In this document: positions 44,248-55,285 of the stretch, piece after piece
Layout of the letters: every line of letters begins with the position of its first letter
Numbering within the stretch: the first letter of the stretch is position 1
NCBI RefSeq assembly: GCF_004345425.1
Contig: NZ_SLVP01000001.1
Location: 1,054,001-1,118,000, forward strand
DNA from: Paenibacillus sp. BK033
Lineage (GTDB): Bacteria > Bacillota > Bacilli > Paenibacillales > Paenibacillaceae
Direction of reading: 5' to 3'
DNA length: 64,000 nucleotides
Program-made: the position numbers and the translations under genes
The notes under the pieces: generated by a model
Databases searched by the model: none
Told to the model about the DNA's origin: nothing
What the model saw: only the letters and a program-made list of their open reading frames with translations

Positions 44248-45660
44248 GTGGCATTTATAGCAGTTATTCTTTTTTTGATTACGTTAACGTTTGTGATCTG
44301 GCAGCCGAAAGGGCTTGGCATTGGCTGGTCAGCCGCAGGCGGTGCTGTGCTGGCGTTGCTTTTTGGCGTTGTAAGCTTTGCGGATGTAGGAACCGTAACC
44401 GGTATTGTATGGAATGCAACCATTGCTTTTATCGCCATTATCCTGAACTCGCTGATCCTTGACGCAATTGGTTTCTTTGAGTGGGCAGCCCTGCATATGG
44501 CCCGTCTTGCCAAAGGAAACGGCAGAAGAATGTTTGTATACGTCGTTGTGCTTGGCGCAGCCGTATCGGCCTTTTTCGCCAATGACGGGGCAGCGCTTAT
44601 CCTTACGCCAATTGTGCTTGCCATGGTTCGGGCGCTTAAGTTCGACAACAAAATGATCCTGCCGTTTATTATGGCAGGCGGATTTATATCGGACACGACG
44701 TCATTGCCTCTAATAATAAGCAATCTGGTCAATATCGTTTCGGCCGATTATTTCGGAGCGGGTTTTGTGGAATACGCCAGCCGGATGATCATCCCGAATT
44801 TCTTCTCGCTTGGGGCAAGTCTTCTTGTGCTTTATCTCTTTTACCGGAAAAGCATTCCTGCGGACTACGATGTCCGCGAAGTGAAAGAACCAAGGGAAGC
44901 GATTAAAGATCATAAGCTGTTCCGCTTGTCCTGGATTCTGTTGGCGATTCTGCTGGCAGCCTATCTGGCCAGCGAATTTATTCACCTGCCGGTATCCATT
45001 ATTACCGGCGCAGTGTCAGTGGTATTCCTGCTGTTCGCCCGCCGCAGTCCGGCGATTCGGACCAAGCAGGTGATGAGGGAAGCGCCATGGACCGTTGTCG
45101 TTTTTTCAATCGGAATGTACGTCGTGGTCTACGGGCTGCGAAACGCGGGACTGACGGATGCGCTTGGAGAGGTTATTCAAGCGTTTGCCGATCGTGGGCT
45201 TTTTGCCGCTACGATGGGGATGGGCTTCTTGTCGGCCATTTTATCCTCCGTAATGAACAACATGCCAACGGTTATGATTGACGCCTTGGCGATTAAAGGG
45301 ACGGCTACGGCAGGCGCGATTCGCGAAGCGCTGGTCTATGCGAACGTGATCGGATGCAATCTTGGGCCGAAGCTGACGCCAATCGGCTCGCTGGCCACTC
45401 TGTTATGGCTTCATGTTCTGGCGAAAAAGGGCGTAAAGATTTCATGGGGCTCCTATATGAAAGCAGGCTTCGTATTAACCGTACCAACCCTGTTTATTAC
45501 GCTGGCCGGATTATATATTTGGCTTCAGATTATTCATTCGTTTAGCGTGTATGTTGGCTTTGCAGTGGCGGGTTTCCTGGTGGCAGCGGGCGTTGCCTTC
45601 GCCTTCTTCTTCAGGTTGAAATCCGGCAAAAAACAAGAAACGGAAAAACAAATGGCGTAG
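44248..45660 (+). CDS. arsB: Arsenite efflux pump membrane protein ArsB
   Basis: A 470-residue ArsB/NhaD-superfamily transporter with about 12-13 TM helices. Conserved stretches are [55 protein letters not shown] and [22 protein letters not shown], the hallmark arsenite carrier sequences. It expels As(III) using the proton gradient, alone or with an ArsA ATPase (not seen). GTG start with CGGGGAACG. The arsC gene follows 19 bp downstream. Confidence 0.93.
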   Translation: MAFIAVILFLITLTFVIWQPKGLGIGWSAAGGAVLALLFGVVSFADVGTVTGIVWNATIAFIAIILNSLILDAIGFFEWAALHMARLAKGNGRRMFVYVVVLGAAVSAFFANDGAALILTPIVLAMVRALKFDNKMILPFIMAGGFISDTTSLPLIISNLVNIVSADYFGAGFVEYASRMIIPNFFSLGASLLVLYLFYRKSIPADYDVREVKEPREAIKDHKLFRLSWILLAILLAAYLASEFIHLPVSIITGAVSVVFLLFARRSPAIRTKQVMREAPWTVVVFSIGMYVVVYGLRNAGLTDALGEVIQAFADRGLFAATMGMGFLSAILSSVMNNMPTVMIDALAIKGTATAGAIREALVYANVIGCNLGPKLTPIGSLATLLWLHVLAKKGVKISWGSYMKAGFVLTVPTLFITLAGLYIWLQIIHSFSVYVGFAVAGFLVAAGVAFAFFFRLKSGKKQETEKQMA

Positions 45661-45679
45661 CCATGACAGGAGGATAAGG

Positions 45680-46108
45680 ATGGCGGCAAAACCTATCGTA
45701 TATTTCTTATGCACGGGCAATTCGTGCAGAAGCCAGATGGCTGACGGATTTCTGAAGTTGTTGGGCGGTGGCCAATTTGAGGTGTACAGCGCCGGTTTGG
45801 AAGCGCACGGACTAAATCCGAGAGCGATACAAGCGATGAAGGAGGCCGGAGTGGACATTTCGGCCAATACTTCAGACGTGATTAACGCCGAATTATTAAA
45901 TCGGGCCAATTACGTCATTACTTTATGCGGCCATGCGGACGAGCATTGCCCGGTTATCTCGAACGAAAATGTCATCAAGCGGCATTGGGGATTTGACGAT
46001 CCGGCAAAAGCTGCCGGCACCGAGGAGGAAATCATGGCTCAGTTCCGTGCCGTGAGGGATGCCATTCATTACCGGATCAAACAATTTGTAGATGAAAGCT
46101 GCCGTTAA
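45680..46108 (+). CDS. arsC: Arsenate reductase, thioredoxin-coupled (LMW-PTP type)
   Basis: A 142-residue enzyme reducing As(V) to As(III). The P-loop CTGNSCR holds nucleophile C11 (CX5R to R17), and C83 and C90 (LCGHADEHC) complete the three-cysteine relay of Gram-positive ArsC. RBS ACAGGAGGATAAGG. It forms the detoxification pair with ArsB. An ArsR-type repressor is absent; a MarR protein occupies that place. Confidence 0.95.
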   Translation: MAAKPIVYFLCTGNSCRSQMADGFLKLLGGGQFEVYSAGLEAHGLNPRAIQAMKEAGVDISANTSDVINAELLNRANYVITLCGHADEHCPVISNENVIKRHWGFDDPAKAAGTEEEIMAQFRAVRDAIHYRIKQFVDESCR

Positions 46109-46121
46109 GGCAGCTTTTTTT
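46095..46121 (+). terminator. Terminator of the ars operon
   Basis: AAAGCTGCC pairs with GGCAGCTTT around GTTAA, followed by T7; it begins inside the last codons of arsC. Confidence 0.85.
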
Positions 46122-46159
46122 AATTGGAGCTCCGCCAAGGACGGCGACAGCCGTTTCAC

Positions 46160-46615
46160 CTAATCCTCCGGCTCGTTCATGCCGCGGACGTAAACCACGT
46201 AACAGCCCCGGTCCTCGTCAATTTCGGTTGATGTCGTAAACATCGGACCATAGCCCGGAACGTCTACGATATCCTTCAGCAAGTAGCGGATGACCTCGTA
46301 ATGGCTGGCGCTGCGGATCTCGGTCAGCTTGCGTCCCCGTTCGCTCGGCTTTCTGAATTCGATATAAATGCCGCGTCCCCGGTAGTTCGATTCGTCTCCG
46401 TAATTTTCGTTCGGCCCGATTCGCTTGACGATCAGCATCTCTTCTTTTTCCTGCATTTCGTTTGAGGTTAATTCGTATTGAACTCCGTTTGCAATCAGGT
46501 AGGTGCACAATTGACGGGCATACATCTCATCGATCCCGACATTAGCGGAAGGGTACTCCATCAACGGCTCGTATTCATTAAATCCTTTGTCCACAAAATA
46601 CGTTAATTTATTCAT
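46160..46615 (-). CDS. Hypothetical protein
   Basis: A 151-residue soluble, acidic protein without recognisable domain, signal or transmembrane helix; mixed alpha/beta by appearance, Tyr-rich. I chose ATG 46615 since CGGAGTG is too close to the ATG at 46622-46624. It diverges from the lipoprotein/ATP-grasp/DUF350 operon, so it may be functionally linked. I do not recognise the family. Confidence 0.75.
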   Translation of the reverse strand: MNKLTYFVDKGFNEYEPLMEYPSANVGIDEMYARQLCTYLIANGVQYELTSNEMQEKEEMLIVKRIGPNENYGDESNYRGRGIYIEFRKPSERGRKLTEIRSASHYEVIRYLLKDIVDVPGYGPMFTTSTEIDEDRGCYVVYVRGMNEPED

Positions 46616-46748
46616 CTCATTCACTCCGAATCAAAATGATTTCAATATCATACCATCATTTTATGGAAACATTAACTTTTCCTGCTGCATTCCTATCAAA
46701 ATATGATATAACTTTATAGGAACTATGAAGCTTGGAGGATGCTAGTCT

Positions 46749-47075
46749 ATGAATTTAACTCAAAAAGCAATGCTTGGCGTCTCTGCCGTTGCAATGGCTG
46801 CCGCCCTGGCAGGCTGCGGTCAATCGACGACTTATCCGAGAACCGCTCAGCCAACGGACAGCCAATGCAGGGACTGGGAGTGGGACAGCAAAAACGGCAT
46901 ATACCGCTGCGACGATTCCAGCTCCTCTTACTACCGGAATTATTACTATGGCAACAGTTATTATTCGTCCCGGTCCGCCCTGCAAAAAAGCAGTGCCTAT
47001 TCTGCTTATAAATCCAGCGTATCCGGCAAAACGAGCTCCGGCTTTGGCAAAGGCAGCTCCATTAGCGGAGGCTAA
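46749..47075 (+). CDS. Small Ser/Tyr-rich lipoprotein (YjfM-like position)
   Basis: A 108-residue secreted lipoprotein: a lipobox LAGC with Cys23 follows a clear signal helix, then a low-complexity Ser/Tyr/Gly-rich mature part (Cys40 and Cys54 may form a disulfide: SQCRDWEWDSKNGIYRC). RBS TTGGAGGATG. First gene of a three-gene operon with an ATP-grasp ligase and a DUF350 membrane protein, which parallels enterobacterial yjfM-yjfC-yjfL; the sequence itself is too biased to prove homology. Confidence 0.82.
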   Translation: MNLTQKAMLGVSAVAMAAALAGCGQSTTYPRTAQPTDSQCRDWEWDSKNGIYRCDDSSSSYYRNYYYGNSYYSSRSALQKSSAYSAYKSSVSGKTSSGFGKGSSISGG

Positions 47076-47078
47076 GCC

Positions 47079-48323
47079 GTGAAGGATTTCGCCGAAGAGA
47101 GAAGCGCGTTTTATTCCGGGATTGAGGGGTATTGGGCAGATTTGTACGGCGAGGAGTATTCCCTCTATGACCTATACGATGTAACGAAGGAAGAGGTTCA
47201 TAAGATTCGCGAATCGACGAACCGGATCGGCCATATTTTTTGCAAGGCCGCCCAATTGCTTCGCACCGTGGATGACGAGACTTTGCTGATGCTTGGTTTT
47301 CCGCGCGCAACCTTGTCTTACCTAAGAATGAGAAGCTTATCGGTCGAAAGCGTGATCGCCAGGCTGGATTTGGTGAAGGCAGGAGATACGTACAAATGCA
47401 TGGAGATCAATTCGGATACTCCTACTTTTATCAAGGAGCTCCACCATGTGAACGGCCTGGTATGCGAAGCCTTTGACCGCCATAACCCGAATAAGGGCTA
47501 TGAGACGCAGCTTGCGTTTGCGGTCGAGAAAGCGGTTATCGAAAGTCTGGAATACCTCGGGGACGATCCGATTGCTCCTCATGTTGCGTTTACGGCGCAT
47601 GGAGATAACGTGGAAGACGCGAGCACGGCTCTTTACTTACAGAGCTTATTGCCGTTGCCTTCGACCTTTGTTCCGCTTGACCAGCTTCAAATTATCCGGC
47701 ATATCGGGTTGTACGATGGGGAGGGAAATCGCATTCACGTTCTGTACCGCCAGACCTTCCCGGTGGAGAATTTTATTGAGGATGAAGACGAAGAAGGAAA
47801 TCCGATCGGACTGTGGCTGCTGGAGCTTATCGAACGGAAGAAGCTCGCGGTCATTAACCCGCCGTCTGCGTTCCTTCTCCAATCCAAGGCGGTCCAGGCT
47901 ATTATTTGGGGCTTGCATGAAGAAAGGAGTCCATTCTTTACGGAAGAGGAGCAGCGTTGGATCGGAGAGTATTTTCTGCCGACCTATCTGGAGCCGGACC
48001 GCTTTCTTAAAGAGCGGACGAAATACGTAATGAAACCGGCGTTTGGGCGCGAAGGGGATACGGTGAAAATTTTCGATGGCGACGGGACGTTAGCGGCAGA
48101 GGATAAACATAATTCTTACGCACATTACCTTCCGGTCTATCAGGAATACGTAGAGCTGCCCACAGCTGCATTCCGGACGGAAAAGGGAGAACGTGAGGGC
48201 TCATACATGTACGGAAGTTTTCTGGTCGGGGGAAAAGCCGGTGCCATAGGCATTCGGATTGGCAGCCCGATTACGGATAATTTATCTTATTTCATGCCGG
48301 TTGGCATTACTAAATCAGAGTGA
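47079..48323 (+). CDS. Glutathionylspermidine synthase-family ATP-grasp protein (YjfC/YgiC-like)
   Basis: A 414-residue protein of the glutathionylspermidine synthase C-terminal (ATP-grasp amide ligase) family, without the N-terminal amidase of true Gsp synthase. Conserved stretches include YKCMEINSDTPTFIKE, FTAHGDNVEDASTALYLQSL and the ATP-binding YVMKPAFGREGDTVKI. GTG start directly after the lipoprotein stop (3-bp gap). Homologues YjfC and YgiC have no firmly established substrate; Firmicutes generally lack glutathionylspermidine, so the ligated molecule is unknown. Confidence 0.88.
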   Translation: MKDFAEERSAFYSGIEGYWADLYGEEYSLYDLYDVTKEEVHKIRESTNRIGHIFCKAAQLLRTVDDETLLMLGFPRATLSYLRMRSLSVESVIARLDLVKAGDTYKCMEINSDTPTFIKELHHVNGLVCEAFDRHNPNKGYETQLAFAVEKAVIESLEYLGDDPIAPHVAFTAHGDNVEDASTALYLQSLLPLPSTFVPLDQLQIIRHIGLYDGEGNRIHVLYRQTFPVENFIEDEDEEGNPIGLWLLELIERKKLAVINPPSAFLLQSKAVQAIIWGLHEERSPFFTEEEQRWIGEYFLPTYLEPDRFLKERTKYVMKPAFGREGDTVKIFDGDGTLAAEDKHNSYAHYLPVYQEYVELPTAAFRTEKGEREGSYMYGSFLVGGKAGAIGIRIGSPITDNLSYFMPVGITKSE

Positions 48324-48337
48324 GGAGCTAATGTGCA

Positions 48338-48781
48338 ATGGACACTAATTTATACGTGGATTTCTTGCTTTATTCATTGACGGGCTTTGCGATTATGATA
48401 GCAGGGCTTCTCTTGTTCGAATTGACCACCAAAAATAAGGAATTCGCCCTTATATTCAAAGGGAATGCTTCGGCGGCCTTGTCGCTTGGCGGCAGGCTGG
48501 CAGGTCTCGCCATCGTCATACGGGCGGCTGCGGAAAACTCGGTGTCGCTCTCCGATATGCTGCTATGGGGCGCAATCGGGATCGTTGCGCTAGTAATCCT
48601 CTACTACTTGACGGAGCTGATTACTTATTTATTCGGCAAAGGGCTCAAAGTAAATGTGACCATCTTCAAATCGATTGAGCAAAACAACATCGCGGTAGGC
48701 ATTCTTATCTTGCTTATTTCGTGCAGCGTCGGCATGGTTATTGCCGGATGCCTTACTTATAATCCGGAGCTGCTCGGGTAG
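48338..48781 (+). CDS. DUF350 membrane protein (YjfL-like)
   Basis: A 147-residue protein with four hydrophobic helices, typical DUF350 length and sequence (LSLGGRLAGLAIVIRAAAEN). Function unknown; in enterobacteria it accompanies the YjfC ligase. RBS TGAGGAGC. Last gene of the three-gene operon; no clear hairpin terminator is seen before the leuS promoter. Confidence 0.85.
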   Translation: MDTNLYVDFLLYSLTGFAIMIAGLLLFELTTKNKEFALIFKGNASAALSLGGRLAGLAIVIRAAAENSVSLSDMLLWGAIGIVALVILYYLTELITYLFGKGLKVNVTIFKSIEQNNIAVGILILLISCSVGMVIAGCLTYNPELLG

Positions 48782-48802
48782 CTTGACAAATAACCTCATA
48801 TC

Positions 48803-48831
48803 TTGACAAGTTGAGTCCCTGGCGTTATAAT
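48803..48831 (+). promoter_or_regulatory. Sigma-A promoter of the leuS leader
   Basis: TTGACA (48803-48808), 17-bp spacer, TATAAT (48826-48831): a perfect consensus promoter. Transcription should start near 48838. Confidence 0.85.
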
Positions 48832-48837
48832 CGGGTC

Positions 48838-49105
48838 TAACCATGTTTTTCTATACTTAACGGCGTTGAAGAGGAGCAGTAATATCGCGGAGCAAGGCTA
48901 AGAGAGCCGGCGGATGGTGCAAGCCGGACCTGCAGCGATGTGAATCTCGCCTTGGAGCTTTTGCGTAATCGCGCAACGATTAGCCGGCGTTAAAGGCAAT
49001 GAGTGAACGGAAGGCAAAGCATGCCGGACGTTAACTAGGGTGGTACCACGGGAATAATCTCTCGTCCCTAGCGATAATACGCTAGGGGCGGGAGTTTTTT
49101 TATGT
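48838..49105 (+). promoter_or_regulatory. T-box leader of leuS
   Basis: A long structured leader contains the T-box antiterminator signature AGGGTGGTACCACGG (49036-49050), which pairs with the tRNA acceptor end, then an intrinsic terminator (CCCTAGCG...CGCTAGGGGCGGGAG and T7). The stem I region (about 48855-48960) contains CTC at about 48947-48949, a suitable Leu specifier codon, though I cannot fold it with certainty. Uncharged tRNA-Leu should prevent termination and raise leuS expression. Confidence 0.9.
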
Positions 49106-49141
49106 CGGTGATGCGCTCGCGTGCACACTTTTTAGGAGGAA

Positions 49142-51583
49142 ATGATGATGAGTCAGGAATTTCAAGGCTACAACCCGCTCGTGGTAGAGCCGAAATGGCA
49201 GAAGTACTGGGATGAGAACAAAACGTTCGCAACAACGGAAGATCCGGGCAAGAAAAAATTTTACGCCCTTGACATGTTCCCTTATCCGTCCGGCGCGGGC
49301 CTGCACGTAGGTCATCCGGAAGGTTACACGGCTACGGACATCGTATCCCGTTACAAACGGATGCGCGGCTACAACGTCCTTCATCCGATGGGCTGGGACG
49401 CGTTCGGCCTGCCGGCGGAGCAATACGCTTTGCAGACGGGTCGCCACCCGCGCGAGATTACGGTGGAGAACATCAACAATTTCCGCCGCCAGATTAAATC
49501 GCTGGGCTTCTCGTACGACTGGGACCGCGAATTCAGCACGACGGATCCGGATTACTATAAATGGACGCAATGGATCTTTATCCAATTGTATAACAAAGGC
49601 CTTGCTTATGTGGCGGAAGTACCGGTTAACTGGTGTCCTGCGCTGGGTACCGTTCTGGCGAACGAAGAAGTCATCGACGGCCTTAGCGAACGCGGCGGCC
49701 ATCCGGTTATCCGCAAGCCGATGCGCCAATGGATGCTGAAGATTACGGAATACGCCGAGCGCTTGCTCGAGGATCTGGAAGAGCTCGACTGGTCGGAGAG
49801 CATCAAAGACATGCAGCGCAACTGGATCGGCAAATCGACCGGCGCCGAAGTAACCTTCTCCATTGACGGTCACGACGCATCGCTTGTTGTATTCACAACA
49901 CGTCCGGATACGCTGTTTGGCGCAACCTACTGCGTACTGGCTCCCGAGCATGAGCTGGTTGCAAAAATCACGACGGCTGACCAAGCCGAAGCGGTCGAGG
50001 CGTACAAGGAAGCAGCCGCTCGCAAGAGCGATCTGGAGCGTACCGACCTTGCGAAGGACAAAACAGGCGTATTTACGGGCGCTTACGCGATCAATCCGGT
50101 TAATGGCGCGAAGACGCCAATCTGGATTGCCGACTACGTGCTCGCCGGTTACGGAACGGGCGCAATCATGGCGGTACCGGGCCACGATACCCGCGACTGG
50201 GAGTTTGCGAAGCAGTTCGATCTGCCAATCCTTGAAGTGGTTCAAGGCGGCGATGTAACGAAAGAGGCTTATGCAGGCGACGGCCCACACGTCAATTCCG
50301 ACTTCCTGAACGGTTTGAACAACGAAGACGCGATCAAAACGATGATCGAGCATTTGGAAGGCTCGGGCAAAGGGCACGGCAAGGTCACTTACCGTCTGCG
50401 CGACTGGCTGTTCAGCCGCCAGCGCTACTGGGGCGAGCCGATTCCGATACTGCACTTGGAAGACGGCACCATGAAGCCGGTTCCCGTTGATCAGCTGCCG
50501 CTTGTATTGCCGGAAGTGGATGCGATCAAGCCATCCGGCACCGGTGAATCCCCGCTTGCGAACGTTACGGAGTGGGTAAACACCATTGATCCGGAAACAG
50601 GCATGAAAGCGCGGCGCGAGACAAACACCATGCCGCAATGGGCGGGAAGCTGCTGGTACTATCTGCGCTTTATCGATCCGAAGAACGAGAACGAGATCTG
50701 CTCGCCGGAGAAGCAGAAGGAATGGCTGCCGGTTGACCTGTACATCGGAGGCGCGGAGCATGCGGTGCTTCACTTGCTCTATGCGCGCTTCTGGCACAAA
50801 GTGCTCTACGATCTTGGCGTCGTAAATACGAAAGAGCCGTTCCACAAGCTGGTTAACCAAGGCATGATTCTGGGCACGAATAACGAGAAAATGTCCAAAT
50901 CGCGCGGCAACGTCATTAACCCGGATGATATCGTGAACGAATTCGGTGCGGATACGCTCCGCATGTACGAAATGTTCATGGGACCTTTGGAAGCGACGAA
51001 GCCTTGGAACACGAACGGCGTAGAAGGCACTTACCGCTTCTTGAGCCGCGTATGGCGCTTGTTCGTCAGCGAGGACGGCAGCGTAAACGCGAAGATCACA
51101 AGCGACGGCGAAACAACAAAAGCGTTCAAGCAAACCTGGCACCGTTCCATCAAGAAGGTGACCGATGATTTCGAGAACCTGCGCTTTAACACCGCGATCA
51201 GCCAGTTGATGATTTTCGTTAACGAAGCCTACAAAACGGATGTTCTGCCGGTTGAAGCGATGAAGAACTTCCTGCAAATGCTGTCCCCGCTGGCTCCGCA
51301 TATCGCGGAAGAGCTGTGGGAGAAGCTGGGCGGAACGGGCTCCATCACTTACGAGCAATGGCCTTCTTACGAAGAAGCATTGACCGTGGACGATGAAGTG
51401 GAAATCGTCGTGCAGGTGAACGGTAAAATTATCGAGCGCGTTTCCATTGCAGCCGATACGGCGGAAGCAGAGATGGAAGGCCTCGCCAAAGACATGGATA
51501 AAGTGAAGGAACTGATAGAAGGCAAAACGATCCGCAAAGTGGTCGTTGTAAAGGGCAAGCTCGTTAACATCGTAGCGAACTAA
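49142..51583 (+). CDS. leuS: Leucyl-tRNA synthetase
   Basis: An 813-residue class I synthetase. HIGH motif variant HVGH (55-58, in [16 protein letters not shown]), the CP1 editing domain (about 220-400, with the threonine-rich [15 protein letters not shown]) and KMSKS at 583-587, then the anticodon-binding and C-terminal domains. Three consecutive ATG codons (49142, 49145, 49148) follow AGGAGGA; the second or third has better spacing. Regulated by the T-box upstream. Cytoplasmic, essential. Confidence 0.97.
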   Translation: MMMSQEFQGYNPLVVEPKWQKYWDENKTFATTEDPGKKKFYALDMFPYPSGAGLHVGHPEGYTATDIVSRYKRMRGYNVLHPMGWDAFGLPAEQYALQTGRHPREITVENINNFRRQIKSLGFSYDWDREFSTTDPDYYKWTQWIFIQLYNKGLAYVAEVPVNWCPALGTVLANEEVIDGLSERGGHPVIRKPMRQWMLKITEYAERLLEDLEELDWSESIKDMQRNWIGKSTGAEVTFSIDGHDASLVVFTTRPDTLFGATYCVLAPEHELVAKITTADQAEAVEAYKEAAARKSDLERTDLAKDKTGVFTGAYAINPVNGAKTPIWIADYVLAGYGTGAIMAVPGHDTRDWEFAKQFDLPILEVVQGGDVTKEAYAGDGPHVNSDFLNGLNNEDAIKTMIEHLEGSGKGHGKVTYRLRDWLFSRQRYWGEPIPILHLEDGTMKPVPVDQLPLVLPEVDAIKPSGTGESPLANVTEWVNTIDPETGMKARRETNTMPQWAGSCWYYLRFIDPKNENEICSPEKQKEWLPVDLYIGGAEHAVLHLLYARFWHKVLYDLGVVNTKEPFHKLVNQGMILGTNNEKMSKSRGNVINPDDIVNEFGADTLRMYEMFMGPLEATKPWNTNGVEGTYRFLSRVWRLFVSEDGSVNAKITSDGETTKAFKQTWHRSIKKVTDDFENLRFNTAISQLMIFVNEAYKTDVLPVEAMKNFLQMLSPLAPHIAEELWEKLGGTGSITYEQWPSYEEALTVDDEVEIVVQVNGKIIERVSIAADTAEAEMEGLAKDMDKVKELIEGKTIRKVVVVKGKLVNIVAN

Positions 51584-51591
51584 ATAGCAGA

Positions 51592-51651
51592 TAAAAAGAA
51601 GAGGTGAGCGGGCCAGCAGCACATATTGTGCTACTGTCCGTTCACCTCTTC
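51592..51651. terminator. Convergent terminator between leuS and comER
   Basis: GAAGAGGTGAGCGG pairs with CCGTTCACCTCTTC around an inner AGCAGCACA/TGTGCTACT stem. A-rich upstream flank serves comER on the minus strand; it overlaps the comER stop. Confidence 0.75.
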
Positions 51652-52470
51652 GCCGTAGAAAGCGGTATTTATTTTGGCGACGTCTTCGTCGAATTTTTTA
51701 TGCGTCGTCCGGATCAGCCGGTTGAAGGTGCCGTCAAGCTCGCGATTCAGCAGCTGCAGGGCCTGTGCCGTAATACCTCCCGGAACCGCTACTCTCTTCT
51801 GGATATCTTCCGGGGATAACCCGCCTTCCGTCAGCAGAAGTCCCGTGCCAAGCAGCATGTTGCTTGCAACGCTGACCGCATCCTCGCGGCTGATTCCCGT
51901 TTCGCATACGGCCGCATCAACGAACTGCTCGACCAGATAAGCGAAAAAGGCGGGTCCGCAGCTGGAAAGGTCGGATACGATTCGGGTATAGGGCTCCTCG
52001 ATGGGGAGCGGCTCGCTGATGAAGGCAAGCATATCTTCGATAAGAGCCTGATCCTCTTCCGTAATACGGGAGCCGTAGATGCATAAGGTAGCTCCGCTCC
52101 AGACGAGGTTGGTGACGCTTGGAATCACTTTTGCGATTTTACAGGGCAAAAGCTCTTCCAGATGCCCGATCAGAACCGGACTCGTAATGGATATAAGAAG
52201 CTGATCCGGCCGCAGGACCGGCAGAAGATCGTCGATCACTTTCTTATATTCAAGCGGTTTGACGCATAAAAACAAAATGTCGCTAACGCTTGCGGTGCTT
52301 GCATTCGAACGCTCGGCTCTCATTCCGGGATATCGTTCAGCAAGCGCCTGGGCCTTGGCGTAGGTGCGGTTGCTGATTACGATCTGACACGGGTCGAGTG
52401 CTCCAGATGCGACGAAGGCTTCGATCAGCAGGCTACCCATCGCGCCCGTCCCAATGAATCCGACATTCAT
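51631..52470 (-). CDS. comER: ComER-type pyrroline-5-carboxylate reductase homologue
   Basis: A 279-residue NAD(P)-dependent Rossmann protein of the ProC family (VGFIGTGAMGSLLIEAF at the N-terminus; SSCGPAFFAYLVEQF and VAVPGGITAQALQLLNREL in the dimerisation domain). Divergence from comEA is the arrangement of Bacillus comER, so I call it ComER rather than ProC. In Bacillus it is not essential for transformation; a role in sporulation or biofilm signalling has been proposed. Start is ATG 52470 with GGAGGGC. Confidence 0.88.
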   Translation of the reverse strand: MNVGFIGTGAMGSLLIEAFVASGALDPCQIVISNRTYAKAQALAERYPGMRAERSNASTASVSDILFLCVKPLEYKKVIDDLLPVLRPDQLLISITSPVLIGHLEELLPCKIAKVIPSVTNLVWSGATLCIYGSRITEEDQALIEDMLAFISEPLPIEEPYTRIVSDLSSCGPAFFAYLVEQFVDAAVCETGISREDAVSVASNMLLGTGLLLTEGGLSPEDIQKRVAVPGGITAQALQLLNRELDGTFNRLIRTTHKKFDEDVAKINTAFYGEEVNGQ

Positions 52471-52578
52471 GCTCAGCCCTCCTAACAGATTTGCTCTTTT
52501 AACCTATTCCTCAAGACTTGCCTTATATGACAGGAAAATGCTAAAAATCCCCTTTTTTTGATGAAAGGAGTGTTGTTA

Positions 52579-53103
52579 ATGGCCCGTCTCCCCCAAGGTC
52601 GTCGAACGAATTCGAATAGAAGCAAATTAATCATCCCTCTAATACTCATGGCTTCCGCAGTCGTGCTGCTGGCTGCAGCCTTTGCGCAGCCAAAGGAGAA
52701 AGCGCCCGATGAATGGGTGCAGTTGAACCGGGAGGTTGGCGCTGCTCTGCAAATGCAGGGGGAACCGGAAGCGGGAGCGCAAAAGGCGGAACTGACCGAT
52801 AAACCAAAGGACAGCAGTTCGGGGATGCCGAGTACCCCGCCGGGGAGTGTTCAAGCGGAGGTTCGCGCAGGAGAAGCGGGAGGGGACGAAGAACTCCCGT
52901 CGTCAGGCAAGCTTGACATTAACCGGGCAACAGCCGAGCAGCTGGATACGCTGAAAGGAATTGGTCCGGCCAAAGCGCAGGCCATTATCGCCGACAGGGA
53001 ACAGAACGGTCCTTTTTCATCGGCGGAAGATCTTCTCCGGGTGAAAGGAATAGGCAGCAAGCTGCTTGCCGGAATAAAAGATAGCATTGTCGCATCGCCT
53101 TGA
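52579..53103 (+). CDS. comEA: ComEA-type DNA receptor, SLBB domain missing
   Basis: A 174-residue membrane-anchored DNA-binding protein. One TM helix (about 17-33) is followed by a long Ala/Gly/Pro/Glu-rich linker (about 35-112) and a C-terminal double helix-hairpin-helix (GKLDINRATAEQLDTLKGIG ... FSSAEDLLRVKGIGSKLL). Bacillus ComEA (205 aa) has an SLBB-like oligomerisation domain between anchor and HhH; here this region is low complexity and I see no such domain. ATG 52579 has AAAGGAGTG. Binds incoming dsDNA at the cell surface for transformation. Confidence 0.9.
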   Translation: MARLPQGRRTNSNRSKLIIPLILMASAVVLLAAAFAQPKEKAPDEWVQLNREVGAALQMQGEPEAGAQKAELTDKPKDSSSGMPSTPPGSVQAEVRAGEAGGDEELPSSGKLDINRATAEQLDTLKGIGPAKAQAIIADREQNGPFSSAEDLLRVKGIGSKLLAGIKDSIVASP

Positions 53104-53240
53104 TTATGAGAGAATGGGACAAGGCGCAGGGAGGTTTTCCCAGGCCTATATGACCATATTCGGGCATGAAGTTCGATTTGATTGGACAACCAAAACCGAG
53201 CCGTTTGCTTTGAAGTGGTTGAAGCATGTCCACCCCATAA

Positions 53241-54560
<1,320 letters not shown>

Positions 54561-54667
54561 TTCATCTTTATCGTCTATATACATCTAGATAGAGGCAGAT
54601 CCGTCGGATTCCCTTCTTGAGGGGTCTGACGGAAGCTGTCCGGGCAAAAGAAAAAGGAGTGGAAGAC

Positions 54668-55198
54668 ATGTCAGAAGCACAGGATGCTTCACGCAAAGAC
54701 TGGGATACGTATTTTATGGATATCGCCTATATGGTGTCTACACGCTCGCGTTGTCCCCGACGTCATGTCGGATCGGTGCTTGTGCAGGGCAAGAAGCTGC
54801 TGGGAACCGCCTATAACGGCGCTCCGATGGGCGTGCAGGACTGCTCGGAAGCAGGCTGCATGATTACGGAGGAGTGGGAGACTAGAATCGGCGACGACGG
54901 TCAGGAGCAAATGGTCAAAAAACAGCGCTGCATCCGCACGATTCACGCGGAGCAGAATCTGCTGCTCTTTACGGACCGTGCCGACCGGGAAGGCTCCACG
55001 GTATACGTAACCGACCAGCCTTGCTGGACCTGCGCGAACATGCTGGCGAACAGCGGCGTGAAGGAAATCGTGTTCCATCGCGGTTATCCGAAGGATAGCG
55101 ACAAGGTAAGCCTGCTTATGAGCCAGAAAGGCATTGTATTCCGTACGCTGACGGATTACGAGCCGCCGCCGCAGGCGAGTATGAAGGTCATATCCTAA
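54668..55198 (+). CDS. comEB: dCMP deaminase (ComEB)
   Basis: A 176-residue zinc deaminase converting dCMP to dUMP. Zinc/catalytic motifs: HAEQNLLLF (His and catalytic Glu) and QPCWTCANML (two Cys). Compared with the compact family form it has an insert around EEWETRIGDDGQEQMVKKQR. AAAGGAGTGG precedes ATG 54668. In Bacillus comEB belongs to the comE operon without being needed for transformation. A hairpin (TCCGTC...GACGGA, 54599-54633) lies just upstream. Confidence 0.93.
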   Translation: MSEAQDASRKDWDTYFMDIAYMVSTRSRCPRRHVGSVLVQGKKLLGTAYNGAPMGVQDCSEAGCMITEEWETRIGDDGQEQMVKKQRCIRTIHAEQNLLLFTDRADREGSTVYVTDQPCWTCANMLANSGVKEIVFHRGYPKDSDKVSLLMSQKGIVFRTLTDYEPPPQASMKVIS

Positions 55199-55216
55199 TT
55201 AAATAAGCGAATGGGG

Positions 55217-55267
55217 AAGAACCTCTGCATGCATCTGATTTTGATGCGTCCGGAGGTTCTTTTTTTG
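55217..55267 (+). terminator. Terminator after comEB
   Basis: AAGAACCTC pairs with GAGGTTCTT, with an inner GCATC/GATGC stem, followed by T7. It lies before comEC, so comEC expression depends on readthrough or on its own promoter. Confidence 0.82.
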
Positions 55268-55285
55268 TTTGAAGGAGGGATGGCC

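Noticed and set aside
49100..51622. 840-codon open frame opposite leuS
   Set aside because: Complement of the well-conserved leucyl-tRNA synthetase; long antisense frames arise from codon bias in GC-balanced genomes.
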